Positions 55,111-64,000 of a stretch of DNA of 64,000 bases are shown here, in pieces (within the stretch, counting starts at the first letter, position 1; the number at the start of each line of letters is the position of its first letter). The position numbers and the translations under genes are program-made. The stretch covers positions 1 through 64,000 of the forward strand of contig DASUOH010000041.1 of assembly GCA_036276735.1 (NCBI GenBank), read 5' to 3'. Below the pieces are notes generated by a model, which saw only the letters and a list, made by a program, of their open reading frames with translations, was not told the origin of the DNA and searched no databases. This DNA comes from VRUE01 sp036276735 (GTDB lineage: Bacteria > Actinomycetota > Thermoleophilia > Solirubrobacterales > 70-9).

Positions 55111-55565
55111 GTCGTCGGCGACAGTTCGGCGCGGCGACAGACCAAGCTCCGAACTCGCTTCGCGGCCTCCTCCGGCTCCTCATGCTCCCAGACTCGGAGC
55201 ACCTCCCAACCGGCGTTGCGAAGCGTTTGGTCGTTCGCTCTGTCTCTCGCCACGTTGCGATCGAGCTTCGCCTGCCAATAGTTGGAGTTCGTCGATGGCG
55301 ACACCCCGTGCATGGGGCATCGGTGCCAAAAGCACCCGTCGACGAACACGGCGACCCTAGCGCCAGGGAACACGACGTCGGCCCGGCAGCGAACGTCTTG
55401 GGTCGGCCGCCTGTTCTTGAAGAAGCGGAGACCGAGGCGATGGAGTGCGGAGCGGAGAGCCCGCTCAGGGCCAGTGTCCTCCCCGTGATTGCCCTGCATG
55501 ACGCGGCGGACACCCTCGGAGCTGGCCGGAGGCGCCGGCGGAAGTTGCAGGCAACGGCTCGTCAT
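55107..55565 (-). CDS. vsr: Very short patch repair endonuclease
   Basis: Nicks at T:G mismatches created by deamination of methylcytosine. The 152-residue protein has the catalytic and metal-binding pattern: GPERALRSALHRLGLRFFKN, then RCRADVVFPGARVAVFVDGC (Asp), and FWHRCPMHG (His pair), followed by the NYWQAKLDRNVARDRAN helix. It is divergent from the cytosine methyltransferase gene (38 bases between), the usual companion. Base composition is less GC-rich than neighbours. Confidence 0.93.
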   Translation of the reverse strand: MTSRCLQLPPAPPASSEGVRRVMQGNHGEDTGPERALRSALHRLGLRFFKNRRPTQDVRCRADVVFPGARVAVFVDGCFWHRCPMHGVSPSTNSNYWQAKLDRNVARDRANDQTLRNAGWEVLRVWEHEEPEEAAKRVRSLVCRRAELSPTT

Positions 55566-55603
55566 CTCAGGTTCGTCGGCCGGCCTTCATATGGTTCGTG
55601 GCG

Positions 55604-56728
55604 ATGAACGCGGTAAGTCTCTTCACTGGGGCAGGTGGCCTAGACATCGGCTGTGAGCGAGCCGGCTTCGCGACGCGGGCTGCGGTCGAGATTAATGAAC
55701 AGGCTCGAAAGACGCTGCTCGCAAACAGGACGGCGTTCTTCCCCGCCCTAACGCCAGAGGCCATATTTGACGACATAGGCGCCTTGGATTACGAGGCGCT
55801 GCTCAGGGCGGCAGGCGTCGACGTCGGAGAGGTCGACCTCGTGCATGGAGGGCCCCCGTGCACGCCATTTTCGAAGAGCGGATACTGGCTCGAGTACAAG
55901 CGCGCGGGCAAAGATCCGAAGGCATCGCTCTTGGACGACTACGTCGATGCGCTGGTCGCGATCCAACCAAAGGCTTTCCTGATGGAGAACGTCTTTGCGC
56001 TCACCTACAAGAATCACAATCGAGCCGTATTGGACCGCTTTGCGGCGAGAGCCGTGCGCGCGGGCTATACCTTCGACCTGAAGGCGGTTGTCGCGGCGGA
56101 CTACGGGGTGCCCCAGCTCCGCCAGCGCGTGCTCTGCGTTGGTTTGCGACAAGATCTCGTCGACTCCCCGGCACGCGCCTACGAGTTTCCCTTCCCGGCG
56201 CCAACGCACTCGGGACCGCATGAGACGCGAACCAACTACGACCGCACCCTTGTCCCTCACGCGACGGCGCGGGAGGCTCTCAAGGGGCTCACCGCCAAGG
56301 CGAACCCACCGGAGCCGGAGGAGGTGGTCGAAGGGACCTACGAGCAAGAGCTTCGAGGGGTGCCGCCAGGCGATAACTACCTTTTCTGGACGGAGAGGCG
56401 TGGGCATCCAGATCCGCGCTTCGGCTGGCGAAAACGCTATTGGACGTTCTTGCTCAAGCTTCATCCAGACCGCCCAGCCCCAACTATCCAAGCCCAGCCT
56501 GGGCCGTGGGTAGGCCCATTCCACTGGCGCAACCGGAGACTGCGGGTAGCCGAGGTGAAGCGCCTTATGACTTTCCCCGATGAGTTCCACGTCAGTGGAT
56601 CGAGACGAGACCAGCAGCTGCAATTAGGGAACGCCGTCCCGCCACTCTTGGCCACCGTCGTCTCGAGCGCGATCGCTCGCGAGCTTCGTCGACTTGGCGC
56701 CCACCAGCCGGCTGCCTTGGCCGCTTAG
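55604..56728 (+). CDS. DNA cytosine-5 methyltransferase
   Basis: The 374-residue enzyme has motif I SLFTGAGGLDIGCERAGF, motif IV GGPPCTPFS with catalytic Cys86, motif VI ENVFAL, motif VIII QLRQRVLCVG, and motifs IX-X ending QLGNAVPP. The target-recognition region lies between about 200 and 310. Start ATG 55604 (a GTG at 55598 is possible). With the downstream nuclease and the divergent Vsr it forms a complete type II restriction-modification cassette. If the nuclease is truly SacI-like, the site would be GAGCTC. Confidence 0.93.
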   Translation: MNAVSLFTGAGGLDIGCERAGFATRAAVEINEQARKTLLANRTAFFPALTPEAIFDDIGALDYEALLRAAGVDVGEVDLVHGGPPCTPFSKSGYWLEYKRAGKDPKASLLDDYVDALVAIQPKAFLMENVFALTYKNHNRAVLDRFAARAVRAGYTFDLKAVVAADYGVPQLRQRVLCVGLRQDLVDSPARAYEFPFPAPTHSGPHETRTNYDRTLVPHATAREALKGLTAKANPPEPEEVVEGTYEQELRGVPPGDNYLFWTERRGHPDPRFGWRKRYWTFLLKLHPDRPAPTIQAQPGPWVGPFHWRNRRLRVAEVKRLMTFPDEFHVSGSRRDQQLQLGNAVPPLLATVVSSAIARELRRLGAHQPAALAA

Positions 56729-56732
56729 GCAC

Positions 56733-57791
56733 GTGGGCCTGAAGGTTGACCTCAGCCGGGCTCAGGACGTTCTAGACAAGGCCGTCGAGTGGGCACGATC
56801 AGAGCGCCCGGTTCCCAACGAGTGGTCGGCTTGGACCGAGCGCATCGACGCATCGCCCTCGAAGACCTTCACGCCGGCACTTGGCACGGCACTCTTAGCG
56901 AAGGCGACGAACCCGGCCGTCGACGCCCTCGCCTTAAAGGCGTCCAGCGGCCGCACCGCCTACTCCGCGCGAGCCGTCTCCGAGAAGGTGCTCGTCCCCG
57001 GCGCCGTCAGTCACGGATACAACCTTCGAGCAACCGGGCGGCAGCCACTCAACAATCAGCCTTTCTTCCGCTACGACCGCATCGACACGATCGATCGCAT
57101 CCATCAGAGGGCAAGGCCCTTCTTGCCTGACTTGATCTCCGCCTGCGAAGAGATCAACGAGCTGGATGCCGGTGGTGCGCTGGCGGCACTTGCTGCCTTC
57201 CTGCGAGTCCGGCTGGCAGCGGCGCAAGAGGACAACGTTCGTCTTGGAACGAGTGACTTTTCGGTGCGGCGCCTAGTGGAGCTGGCTGAGGAATTCATCG
57301 CGTCGAATCCGGAAGGCGGCCGCCGGGGCCAAGCTTTCGTGGCCGCCGCGTTCGACCTCGCCTTTCCGAGCGTGCAGAGCCGGCGTATCAACGATCCGAG
57401 CCGTCGGTTTCCTGGTGACGTCCAAATCCTCGACGGCAAGGACATCGTCCTCGCCGTCGAGGTGCGGCAAAAGCCGGTCACTTACATCGAGGCGCTCCAG
57501 TTCGCCGAAAGCCTGCGAAAGCAGGGAGTCTCCACGGGCCTTATGACCCTGCTCGGACGCGACCAGCCCCGTCTTGACGGATACGACCTGATGGTCGACG
57601 CAGATCGCATGCACGGCGTGCTGCTCACCGCTGTGCATGACGTCCGGGGCCTTCTGACTGCGGCGTTCACGTGGAGTGGGCGATCGCTCGCCCCGGCTCT
57701 GAACGAGTTTCCCCGGCGGATGCTCGTCAGGCTCGAAGAGATCGACGCGAGCCGGGCGGGGCTCCAGGAGTGGGCCGACCTCTTCGACTAA
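56733..57791 (+). CDS. Type II restriction endonuclease, SacI-like
   Basis: The 352-residue protein sits 4 bases after the methyltransferase. Several stretches resemble the SacI family: YSARAVSEKVLVPGAVSHGY and TGRQPLNNQPFFRYDRI. A possible nuclease core is at about 227-247 (PGDVQILDGKDIVLAVEVRQ), with Asp229 and Glu243 in a PD-(D/E)xK-like arrangement. GTG 56733 is the start. The assignment comes from memory of the family and from the gene position, and should be checked by database search. Confidence 0.7.
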   Translation: MGLKVDLSRAQDVLDKAVEWARSERPVPNEWSAWTERIDASPSKTFTPALGTALLAKATNPAVDALALKASSGRTAYSARAVSEKVLVPGAVSHGYNLRATGRQPLNNQPFFRYDRIDTIDRIHQRARPFLPDLISACEEINELDAGGALAALAAFLRVRLAAAQEDNVRLGTSDFSVRRLVELAEEFIASNPEGGRRGQAFVAAAFDLAFPSVQSRRINDPSRRFPGDVQILDGKDIVLAVEVRQKPVTYIEALQFAESLRKQGVSTGLMTLLGRDQPRLDGYDLMVDADRMHGVLLTAVHDVRGLLTAAFTWSGRSLAPALNEFPRRMLVRLEEIDASRAGLQEWADLFD

Positions 57792-57801
57792 GGCCGTTCC
57801 C

Positions 57802-58803
57802 TCAAGCCGTAGCCGCCACGACCACGATGTACGTAGCGTAGAGCGCCATCCAGGCGACGACGACGGGCAGCGCGAAGCGGTCACGACGGTGCAGCACCTC
57901 GTAAGCGAGGAAGCCGCCGATCAGCCCCAAGATGATCGAGAAGGTCGCGTTGAAGCTGAGCGCCCAGTCGGTGAAGATCAGACCGATGCCGATCGGAATC
58001 GTCGACTGGAAGACCATCGCGCCGGTGATGTTGCCCAGCGCCAGCGAGTCCTTGCCCTCGCGGATCCAGAAGAAGCTGTTGACCTTCTCGGGGAGCTCGG
58101 TGGCGAGCGGCGCCAGGATCAGCGCCAGGACGACCGCCTCGACTCCGAGCGACTCAGCGATGTGCAGCAGCTCCTCGACGAAGAGGTGGGCGCCGCCCAC
58201 CATCGCCCCCAGGCCGACGAGCAGCTGGACCGCGCAGAGGAGCAGCGAAGGATTGGTGCGGAACTCCTCGCGCCGCTCGAAGATGAGCGGGTCGAGGGTG
58301 CCGTGCTCCTGCACCTCGCCGCTTCCGCGCAGGGTGCGTCGGATATAGACGACATAAGCGAGGATGACGACGATCCCGACCGGGATGCGCAGCGGGTCGG
58401 GGGCCCCCCAGGCCATCGCCAACGAGACCGCGAAGAAGATCAGGAAGAAGACTAGGTCGCGCTCCAGGGTCGGCCCGTGCGCGTCGAGCTGGAGGCCGGT
58501 CTTGCGCCGCTCCCGGTAGATGTAGGCGAAGAGGCCGACCAGTCCCATCGCCAGGGTGCCGAGCAGGAAGGGAGCGCCGACGATGGCGCCGATCGCGACC
58601 TGTTCGGAACCCTCGGCAGCGCTGATCAGAGCGACAATCGCTATCAGCGTCTCCGGCATCGCGGTGCCGACCGCTGCCAGCAGGCTGCCCACGGCGCCTT
58701 CGCCCATCTTGAGCCGGTGGCCCATCCACTCGACCGCGTTGGTGAAGAGGAGCGCGCCGGCGAGGATGACGGCGAAGCTCACCACTAGGAGGAGGAATTC
58801 CAC
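57802..58803 (-). CDS. Cation/calcium exchanger (CaCA family)
   Basis: The 333-residue protein has about 10 membrane segments in two homologous halves, with the two alpha repeats GTAMPETLIAI and LATELPEKVNSFFW that bind the ions. It likely exchanges Ca2+ or another cation for Na+ or H+. GTG 58803 is the start. It is transcribed away from the restriction cassette, with 10 bases between stops. Confidence 0.85.
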   Translation of the reverse strand: MEFLLLVVSFAVILAGALLFTNAVEWMGHRLKMGEGAVGSLLAAVGTAMPETLIAIVALISAAEGSEQVAIGAIVGAPFLLGTLAMGLVGLFAYIYRERRKTGLQLDAHGPTLERDLVFFLIFFAVSLAMAWGAPDPLRIPVGIVVILAYVVYIRRTLRGSGEVQEHGTLDPLIFERREEFRTNPSLLLCAVQLLVGLGAMVGGAHLFVEELLHIAESLGVEAVVLALILAPLATELPEKVNSFFWIREGKDSLALGNITGAMVFQSTIPIGIGLIFTDWALSFNATFSIILGLIGGFLAYEVLHRRDRFALPVVVAWMALYATYIVVVAATA

Positions 58804-58853
58804 GGCGGGCAGCCTATGCGACGGGTGCGGCGGGCAGCTTCAGCCTGGCGGAG

Positions 58854-59936
58854 CTAACGCCCGAGCCGCAGGCATTTCTGCACGTCGGTCGGCGAGCTCA
58901 CTTCGCCGAGACACTTCAGATACTGCTGCTGGCTGACCCCGCCTGAACCGCCGCCGGCGGCGCTGCCGATCCCGTCGATGATTTCGCCCAGGCCTTCGCC
59001 TTCCAGCAGTCCGAGCAGTTCGAGCGGATTGATCCCGAGCCTCAGGAAGAGGTCGTTGAGCGGTTTGGCGCCCTGGGGCGCCGCGATGTCCTGCTCCTCG
59101 TTGACGCCGCTCAGCTTCAGCTCGAAGTCGATCGAGGCACGCCGCGGGCCGCTTCCCGAGCCTCGTCTCGGTTCTATCTCGAGGACCGCGGAGATCTGCC
59201 GGACGATGTCGTCCTCACCGACGTAGACCTCGATCCGGGCCTCTTTGACGCCCGCTTCGATCTCATCCCGGGCTGCTTCGACCTCTTTGCGCGCCGGCAG
59301 CTCTCCTGCCGCCGCGGTCTGCGCTTTGCAGGCTGGCTCTTCGGACAGGTCGAGCAAGGCGTCGAGCGCCCCGGAGACGTCGAGGTCGCCGCTGACCTTG
59401 GTCGTATCCGTACCCTCGACGTCGGTGCCATCTCCGCCGCGCAGGTTGTCGATGAAGCGGCTGACCTCTAGCTCGCCGACCGCCTCCTCACAGCGACCCT
59501 CGCTGCGCGCTTGGCCCTGCGCGGCCGGGTTGAGGATCGGCTCGATGAAGCTGTACGTGGTCGGGTCGACTTCGTACTCGGTCCCTTCGTAGTTCACGAA
59601 AGCGGTGTTGGGCAAGAGCACGAGGCCGCCTTCGAAGTCGATCTCCTCGCCACCCGCCGTCCCTTTCGCGGTGGCGTCGAAGTCGAGCTCCGGCAGCTCG
59701 CCATCGCCGCCGCCCCGGAACGGTCCGGAGATCTGGAGATCGAAGTCACCGCCTTCTTTGCCAGGCACGTCGACTGCCAGAGAGAGGTCGAGATTGCCGC
59801 TCTCGATCCCTTCCAGGGTCGCGGAGTCGATCGTCTCGCGCGGCTCTCCCCCACTGCCGCCCCCCTCGCCGCAGGCGCTCAGCGCCAACGCCGCGACCAG
59901 GGTCGCGAGAAGGATTGTGAAACGAAGCGTGCGCAC
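58854..59936 (-). CDS. Secreted lipoprotein, unknown
   Basis: From GTG 59936 the 360-residue protein has a signal peptide with lipobox LSAC (Cys22) followed by a Gly-rich linker. The mature part is strand-rich (GNLDLSLAVDVPGKEGGDFDL, similar to LppX/LprG-type lipid-binding folds in layout) and includes an Asp-rich segment. No catalytic motif is apparent. The frame was trimmed from a longer one of 508 residues. Confidence 0.75.
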   Translation of the reverse strand: MRTLRFTILLATLVAALALSACGEGGGSGGEPRETIDSATLEGIESGNLDLSLAVDVPGKEGGDFDLQISGPFRGGGDGELPELDFDATAKGTAGGEEIDFEGGLVLLPNTAFVNYEGTEYEVDPTTYSFIEPILNPAAQGQARSEGRCEEAVGELEVSRFIDNLRGGDGTDVEGTDTTKVSGDLDVSGALDALLDLSEEPACKAQTAAAGELPARKEVEAARDEIEAGVKEARIEVYVGEDDIVRQISAVLEIEPRRGSGSGPRRASIDFELKLSGVNEEQDIAAPQGAKPLNDLFLRLGINPLELLGLLEGEGLGEIIDGIGSAAGGGSGGVSQQQYLKCLGEVSSPTDVQKCLRLGR

Positions 59937-59967
59937 TCGACCGGATCGTAGACCCTCGCGCGAGTCT

Positions 59968-60192
59968 CTATGGCGCCCGCTCGATTTGCGGCGGCGTGCT
60001 CTCGGTGAGGTTGACGAGAAGCGGCAGCAGGAAGGCGCCCAAAAAGACGAGCCCGATGCCGAGGGCCACCAGTCGATTCGAGCCGGCGAGGTGACCGAGA
60101 ATCCCGACCGCGAAGCCGGCCGCGACCAGCCCGACGTAGGGCACGCCGCTATCGGGCAGCAGGGCAACGATGGGAAGCGCGAGGTCGAGCAC
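59968..60192 (-). CDS. Small membrane protein, unknown
   Basis: The 74-residue protein has two or three membrane segments (LDLALPIVALL, VGLVAAGFAVGILGHL, LVALGIGLVFLGAFLLPLLV). GTG 60192 is 25 bases from the divergent MoxR gene. Function unknown. Confidence 0.55.
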   Translation of the reverse strand: MLDLALPIVALLPDSGVPYVGLVAAGFAVGILGHLAGSNRLVALGIGLVFLGAFLLPLLVNLTESTPPQIERAP

Positions 60193-60216
60193 CGGTGCGG
60201 ATTATCATCGCCGCTT

Positions 60217-61075
<859 letters not shown>

Positions 61076-61104
<29 letters not shown>

Positions 61105-62482
61105 GACGGGCCCGCCCGGGCTCGCCGCCAAGCTGCTCGCCTTCTGCGAGGAGCTCCGCAGCGAGGGGGTCGCGGTCGGGACCTCGGAGATTCTCGACGC
61201 CTTCGCAGCGCTCGAGCAGGTTCCCTGGAGCTCGCAGGACGACTTCCGCGAGGCGTTGGCGGCGACGATCGCCAAGTCGCAGGAGGACCGCCGCCTATTC
61301 GAACTGCTCTTCGAGCGCTGGTTCTTCCGCGCCACCGAGGCGGAGGCGGTCGAGCGCGGCATCGGTGAGCGAGGCGAGGGCGGCGAGGGGGCCGAGCGGC
61401 TCGACATCGAGCAGCTGCGCGATCAGATCCGCGATGCGATCGTCGAGGGCAACGACGGTGAGATGCGCGACCTGGCTCGCCTGGCGATCGCCGCATTCGG
61501 TCGCGATGGCGAGGGCTCCGGCGTGGTCGGCGTCGACGTGCAGCGCATCCGTCGCACCCTCGGCCTATCGACCGGCCAGCAGCAGGGCGAGGCGGCGCCA
61601 GGCGAGCGGCCGCCGATCGACCGCGAGGGGCTGAACCGCTTCGAGCGCCACCTGCGGCGCGAGCTGGAACGCGACCTGATCGAGCGCACCGAGACGCTGC
61701 CGCCGTCCCGGCCGTTGGCCGAGCTCGACCGCGCCCTGCCGACCAGCCCGACCCAGGACCTGGCGGCCGTCCACCGCGCGGTCTCCCAGATGAAGCGACG
61801 GCTGGCGACGCTTGGCCACGAGCAGCGCGGACGCCGCAAGGGACGGACGGTCGACGTGCGGCGGACGATGCGGGCCTCGCTGGAGACCGGCGGCGTGCCG
61901 CTACGCCTCCGCTACCGGCCGAAGCGCCCGCGACGACCGGAGATCTACGTGCTCTGCGACGTCTCCACCTCCGTCACCTCGGCGAGCGTCTTCTTCCTCT
62001 CGGTCCTCCACGCCCTGCACGACTCCTTTCGAAAACTGCGCAGCTTCGTCTTCATCGAGCGAATCTCCGAGGTGACCGAGGTCTTCGAGCACGAGCGCGA
62101 CTTCCGTGAGATCGCCCGGCGGATCTCCAGCGAAGGCGGCGTCGCCGACGTCTCCGGCTACACCGACTACGGGCGCGTCTGGCTCGAGTTCCTAGCCGAG
62201 ATCTCCGACGACCTCGACCCGCGCTCCACCGTGATCGTGCTGGGCGACGCCCGCACCAACGGCCGTGAGCCCCACGCCGAGGTCTTTGCCCAGATCGCCG
62301 AGCGCGCCGGCCGCCTCTTCTGGCTCAACCCCGAGCCGAAGCTCTACTGGAACTACGGCGACTCGGTGATGGCCGCCTACGAGCGCCACTGCGACGGCGC
62401 CTTCGAGTGCTGGACCACCCGCCACCTGGAGAACTTCGTCAACGTCGTCGCCGGTGGCGTGCCGGCGGGAGACTCCAGCTAG
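61076..62482 (+). CDS. VWA-domain protein (CoxE-like)
   Basis: The 468-residue protein has a helical N-terminal half and a C-terminal von Willebrand A domain with the MIDAS motif CDVSTSVTS, DYGRVWLEF and VIVLGDARTNG. It pairs with the upstream MoxR ATPase, as in CoxD/CoxE. TTG 61076 overlaps the MoxR end; a GGGGTGA is just before it. Its stop overlaps the small membrane gene's stop. Confidence 0.85.
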
Positions 62483-62694
62483 ACCGAGGGCGTCTCGCCG
62501 CCTCGCTCCTGGCGTCGCCACTCACGGTCGTTGAGCACGGTGAGCAGGACAAAGCTGCCGAAGAACGCAATGCCTGGAACGACATAGTCCCCGACGGCGG
62601 AGTTGTGGAAGAGGAAGCCACCGACCACCAGGACGCACACCGCCGAGGCAAGAGACAGATAGAGGTTGCGCCTGATCACCGGCGTAATAGTCAT
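62479..62694 (-). CDS. Two-helix membrane protein, unknown
   Basis: The 71-residue protein has two membrane segments (LYLSLASAVCVLVVGGFLFH and VVPGIAFFGSFVLLTVL) and a charged C-terminus (NDREWRRQERGG). No family recognised. It is the convergent neighbour of the VWA gene. Confidence 0.6.
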   Translation of the reverse strand: MTITPVIRRNLYLSLASAVCVLVVGGFLFHNSAVGDYVVPGIAFFGSFVLLTVLNDREWRRQERGGETPSV

Positions 62695-62719
62695 CTCACC
62701 ACCAGATCATAGAGCAGAC

Positions 62720-62774
62720 AGAAGCATCCGACGAGGCCGCCCTGGAAGGTGGTAGGCAGGGCGCCGATGCTTCT
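62720..62774 (-). promoter_or_regulatory. Nested hairpin in the Rrf2-membrane gene spacer
   Basis: AGAAGCATC pairs with GATGCTTCT (9 bp), and inside CGCCCT pairs with AGGGCG. It sits in the 153 bases between the Rrf2 stop and the small membrane gene start. A palindrome CACACGTGTG lies nearby at about 62784-62793. The role is not known. Confidence 0.4.
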
Positions 62775-62847
62775 CGACGCGGGCACACGTGTGGTGCGCA
62801 CATTTCAAATCTTCTGAGGCGGCTTCGCGCCGAAAGAGTGACGGGCG

Positions 62848-63303
62848 CTAGCGCGCCGCCCAGGCGTCGGGCTGGGAGACGAGGTTCTCGACGATCGCCG
62901 GAAGGTGGTCAGAGACGAGATCGGCGAGCGTGACGTGCTCGAGGACGGCGCGCAGGTTCGCCCGGACGGCGATCCAGACCTCCTGCAGGTGCTCGGCGTG
63001 GCCGCGGTACTCGATCGACTCCGGCGGGGAGGACTGGACGTGGGCGATCGGGCCCTCGACCGCCCGCACCACGTCGGCGATCGTGATCTCCTCGGCCGGC
63101 TTGGCCAGCCAGTAGCCGCCCTTGGCGCCGCGGCGGGCGCGGACGATGCCGGCGTGCTTCAACTCCAGCAGGATGTGCTCCAGGAACTGAAGGGGGATGT
63201 CCTGCGCATCGGCCAACCGCTCGCCCTTGATCGGCCCCTCCTCCGCAGCGGCTAGCTCCGCCGCGGCCCTCACGGCGTAATCGGCCTTGGCGGAAACGCG
63301 CAT
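62848..63303 (-). CDS. Rrf2-family transcriptional regulator without the cluster cysteines
   Basis: The 151-residue protein has the Rrf2 winged helix: MRVSAKADYAVRAAAELA, LADAQDIPLQFLEHILLELKHAGIVRARRGAKGGYWLA. In the region where IscR/NsrR have three iron-sulfur cysteines it has VQSSPPESIEYRGHAEHL and no Cys, so it does not bind an Fe-S cluster in this way. It could sense another signal, as CymR does. It precedes a TauE permease gene in the opposite order on the minus strand (permease, then regulator), consistent with sulfur-related control, by inference. Confidence 0.85.
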   Translation of the reverse strand: MRVSAKADYAVRAAAELAAAEEGPIKGERLADAQDIPLQFLEHILLELKHAGIVRARRGAKGGYWLAKPAEEITIADVVRAVEGPIAHVQSSPPESIEYRGHAEHLQEVWIAVRANLRAVLEHVTLADLVSDHLPAIVENLVSQPDAWAAR

Positions 63304-63332
63304 GCCGCAAGCGTATCTACCGGCGGGTGGCG

Positions 63333-64000
63333 CTAGCCGATCGTCTCGGGCGCCAGCTCGGCGGAGCGGTCGTGCGGAGGTCCCTCGGCTTCCATCGTCT
63401 CCCGTTCGGCGCGGCGGCTGGCCCACCAGCGCGGGAACCAGATCAGGAGCAGCAGGCCGATGCCGGCGACGGCGGCGGCGATCGGCCAGACAAGCGGATC
63501 GCCCTTCTGGACGGTGACGATGCCCGACGCAACCAGGACTACTCCAAGCGCCGTCCGCAGGAAGCCGACCGGAGCGCGGTTCGCGAAGTGGGCGCCGACG
63601 ACGACGCCCGGCACCGACCCCAGCAGGATGTTGCCGGCGAGCAGGAAGTCGACGTTGCCCCCGACCCAGTGCGCGATGCCAGCCGCCCAGAGCAGCACCG
63701 CCGCGTGGAACACGTCGGTCCCGACCACCTTCTTCGGAGCCAGCCGGAAGACCGCGATCAACAGAATCGCGATCACGGTTCCCGAGCCGGCCGAGGTGAT
63801 GCCGATCACGAACCCAGTGGCGAGGCCGATCGCCACCGCGGCGATCTTGTGGCGGCGCTTGATCTCGAAGTCGTCGCGCTCCTCGACGAGGTCGCTGAGG
63901 ATCAGCGCCCGCGCCAGCGTGATCAGCCCCACCATCAGGAGCGTGCCGCCGAGCAGCGCGTAGACCAGCGAGTCGAGCCGCTCTTCGCCGACCTGGCTTT
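63333..64000 (-). CDS. TauE/SafE-family permease, 5' end beyond the window
   Basis: The frame runs through the right edge without a stop (SQVGEERLDSLVYALLGG upstream of the internal Met at 63935). It has the family's membrane segments with GLATGFVIGITSAGSGTVIAIL and HAAVLLWAAGIAHWVGGN. Members export sulfite, taurine or related anions or import sulfur compounds. It is 29 bases before the Rrf2 gene and transcribed in the same direction. Confidence 0.85.
   Translation of the reverse strand, partial: SQVGEERLDSLVYALLGGTLLMVGLITLARALILSDLVEERDDFEIKRRHKIAAVAIGLATGFVIGITSAGSGTVIAILLIAVFRLAPKKVVGTDVFHAAVLLWAAGIAHWVGGNVDFLLAGNILLGSVPGVVVGAHFANRAPVGFLRTALGVVLVASGIVTVQKGDPLVWPIAAAVAGIGLLLLIWFPRWWASRRAERETMEAEGPPHDRSAELAPETIG

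Overview
The window is GC-rich, almost fully coding DNA from an actinobacterium. CarD next to IspD, DisA, a PduO-type adenosyltransferase, a type III glutamine synthetase and the tilS-hpt-ftsH-fol-coaX-dus-greA-lysS-clpC-disA-carD-ispD order all fit Actinomycetota. Thermoleophilia (Solirubrobacterales-like) is my best guess, but this is inference from gene content, not from a marker phylogeny. No rRNA, tRNA or CRISPR array was recognised. No gene-free stretch exceeds about 300 bases.

Layout. 1-119 holds the 3' end of a transposase. 137-24578 is a nearly continuous minus-strand housekeeping block, broken only by a plus-strand GST-like gene: amt-glnB, a DNA-binding-domain/cyclase fusion, tilS, hpt, ftsH, folP-folB-folK, a cobalamin adenosyltransferase, coaX, dus, greA, lysS, clpC, an aldo/keto reductase homologue, disA, carD, ispD, a PHP phosphatase, ispF, an acyl-CoA ligase and a coiled-coil protein. 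It combines tRNA maturation and charging, purine salvage, folate, CoA and isoprenoid synthesis, c-di-AMP signalling, proteolysis and nitrogen sensing.

24739-41619 is mixed: a nucleoside phosphorylase homologue, a large secreted wall hydrolase with three domains, an unknown gene, a HAD phosphatase, a sirtuin, a beta-oxidation fusion enzyme, type III glutamine synthetase, a cytochrome P450, a K+ channel, rlmN, a flavin amine oxidase and OsmC. 41657-53689 has a TetR/cupin pair, a 60-residue Cys-rich gene, a ZIP transporter, RecD2, a toxin-antitoxin pair, a secreted subtilase-like protease, CspA, TypA and an acyl-CoA dehydrogenase. 53818-64000 has Bcp, a restriction-modification cassette with a Vsr nuclease (visibly less GC-rich, probably acquired), a CaCA exchanger, a lipoprotein, a MoxR/VWA pair, an Rrf2 regulator and a partial TauE permease.

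The most unusual signal is non-coding. Three 110-111 bp copies of one hairpin element sit 0, 5 and 0 bases after the stop codons of minus-strand genes (greA, glnB, HAD). Their inner arms are conserved and their outer stems differ between copies but remain paired. A second, shorter nested-hairpin family has two copies (32747 and 38719). Also notable are carD, which needs an ATT start, ispD and the unknown gene near 28255, which have no ATG/GTG/TTG at their expected starts, the cyclase fusion, a PII protein without the T-loop tyrosine, and a shared inverted-repeat operator upstream of the P450 and acyl-CoA dehydrogenase genes.
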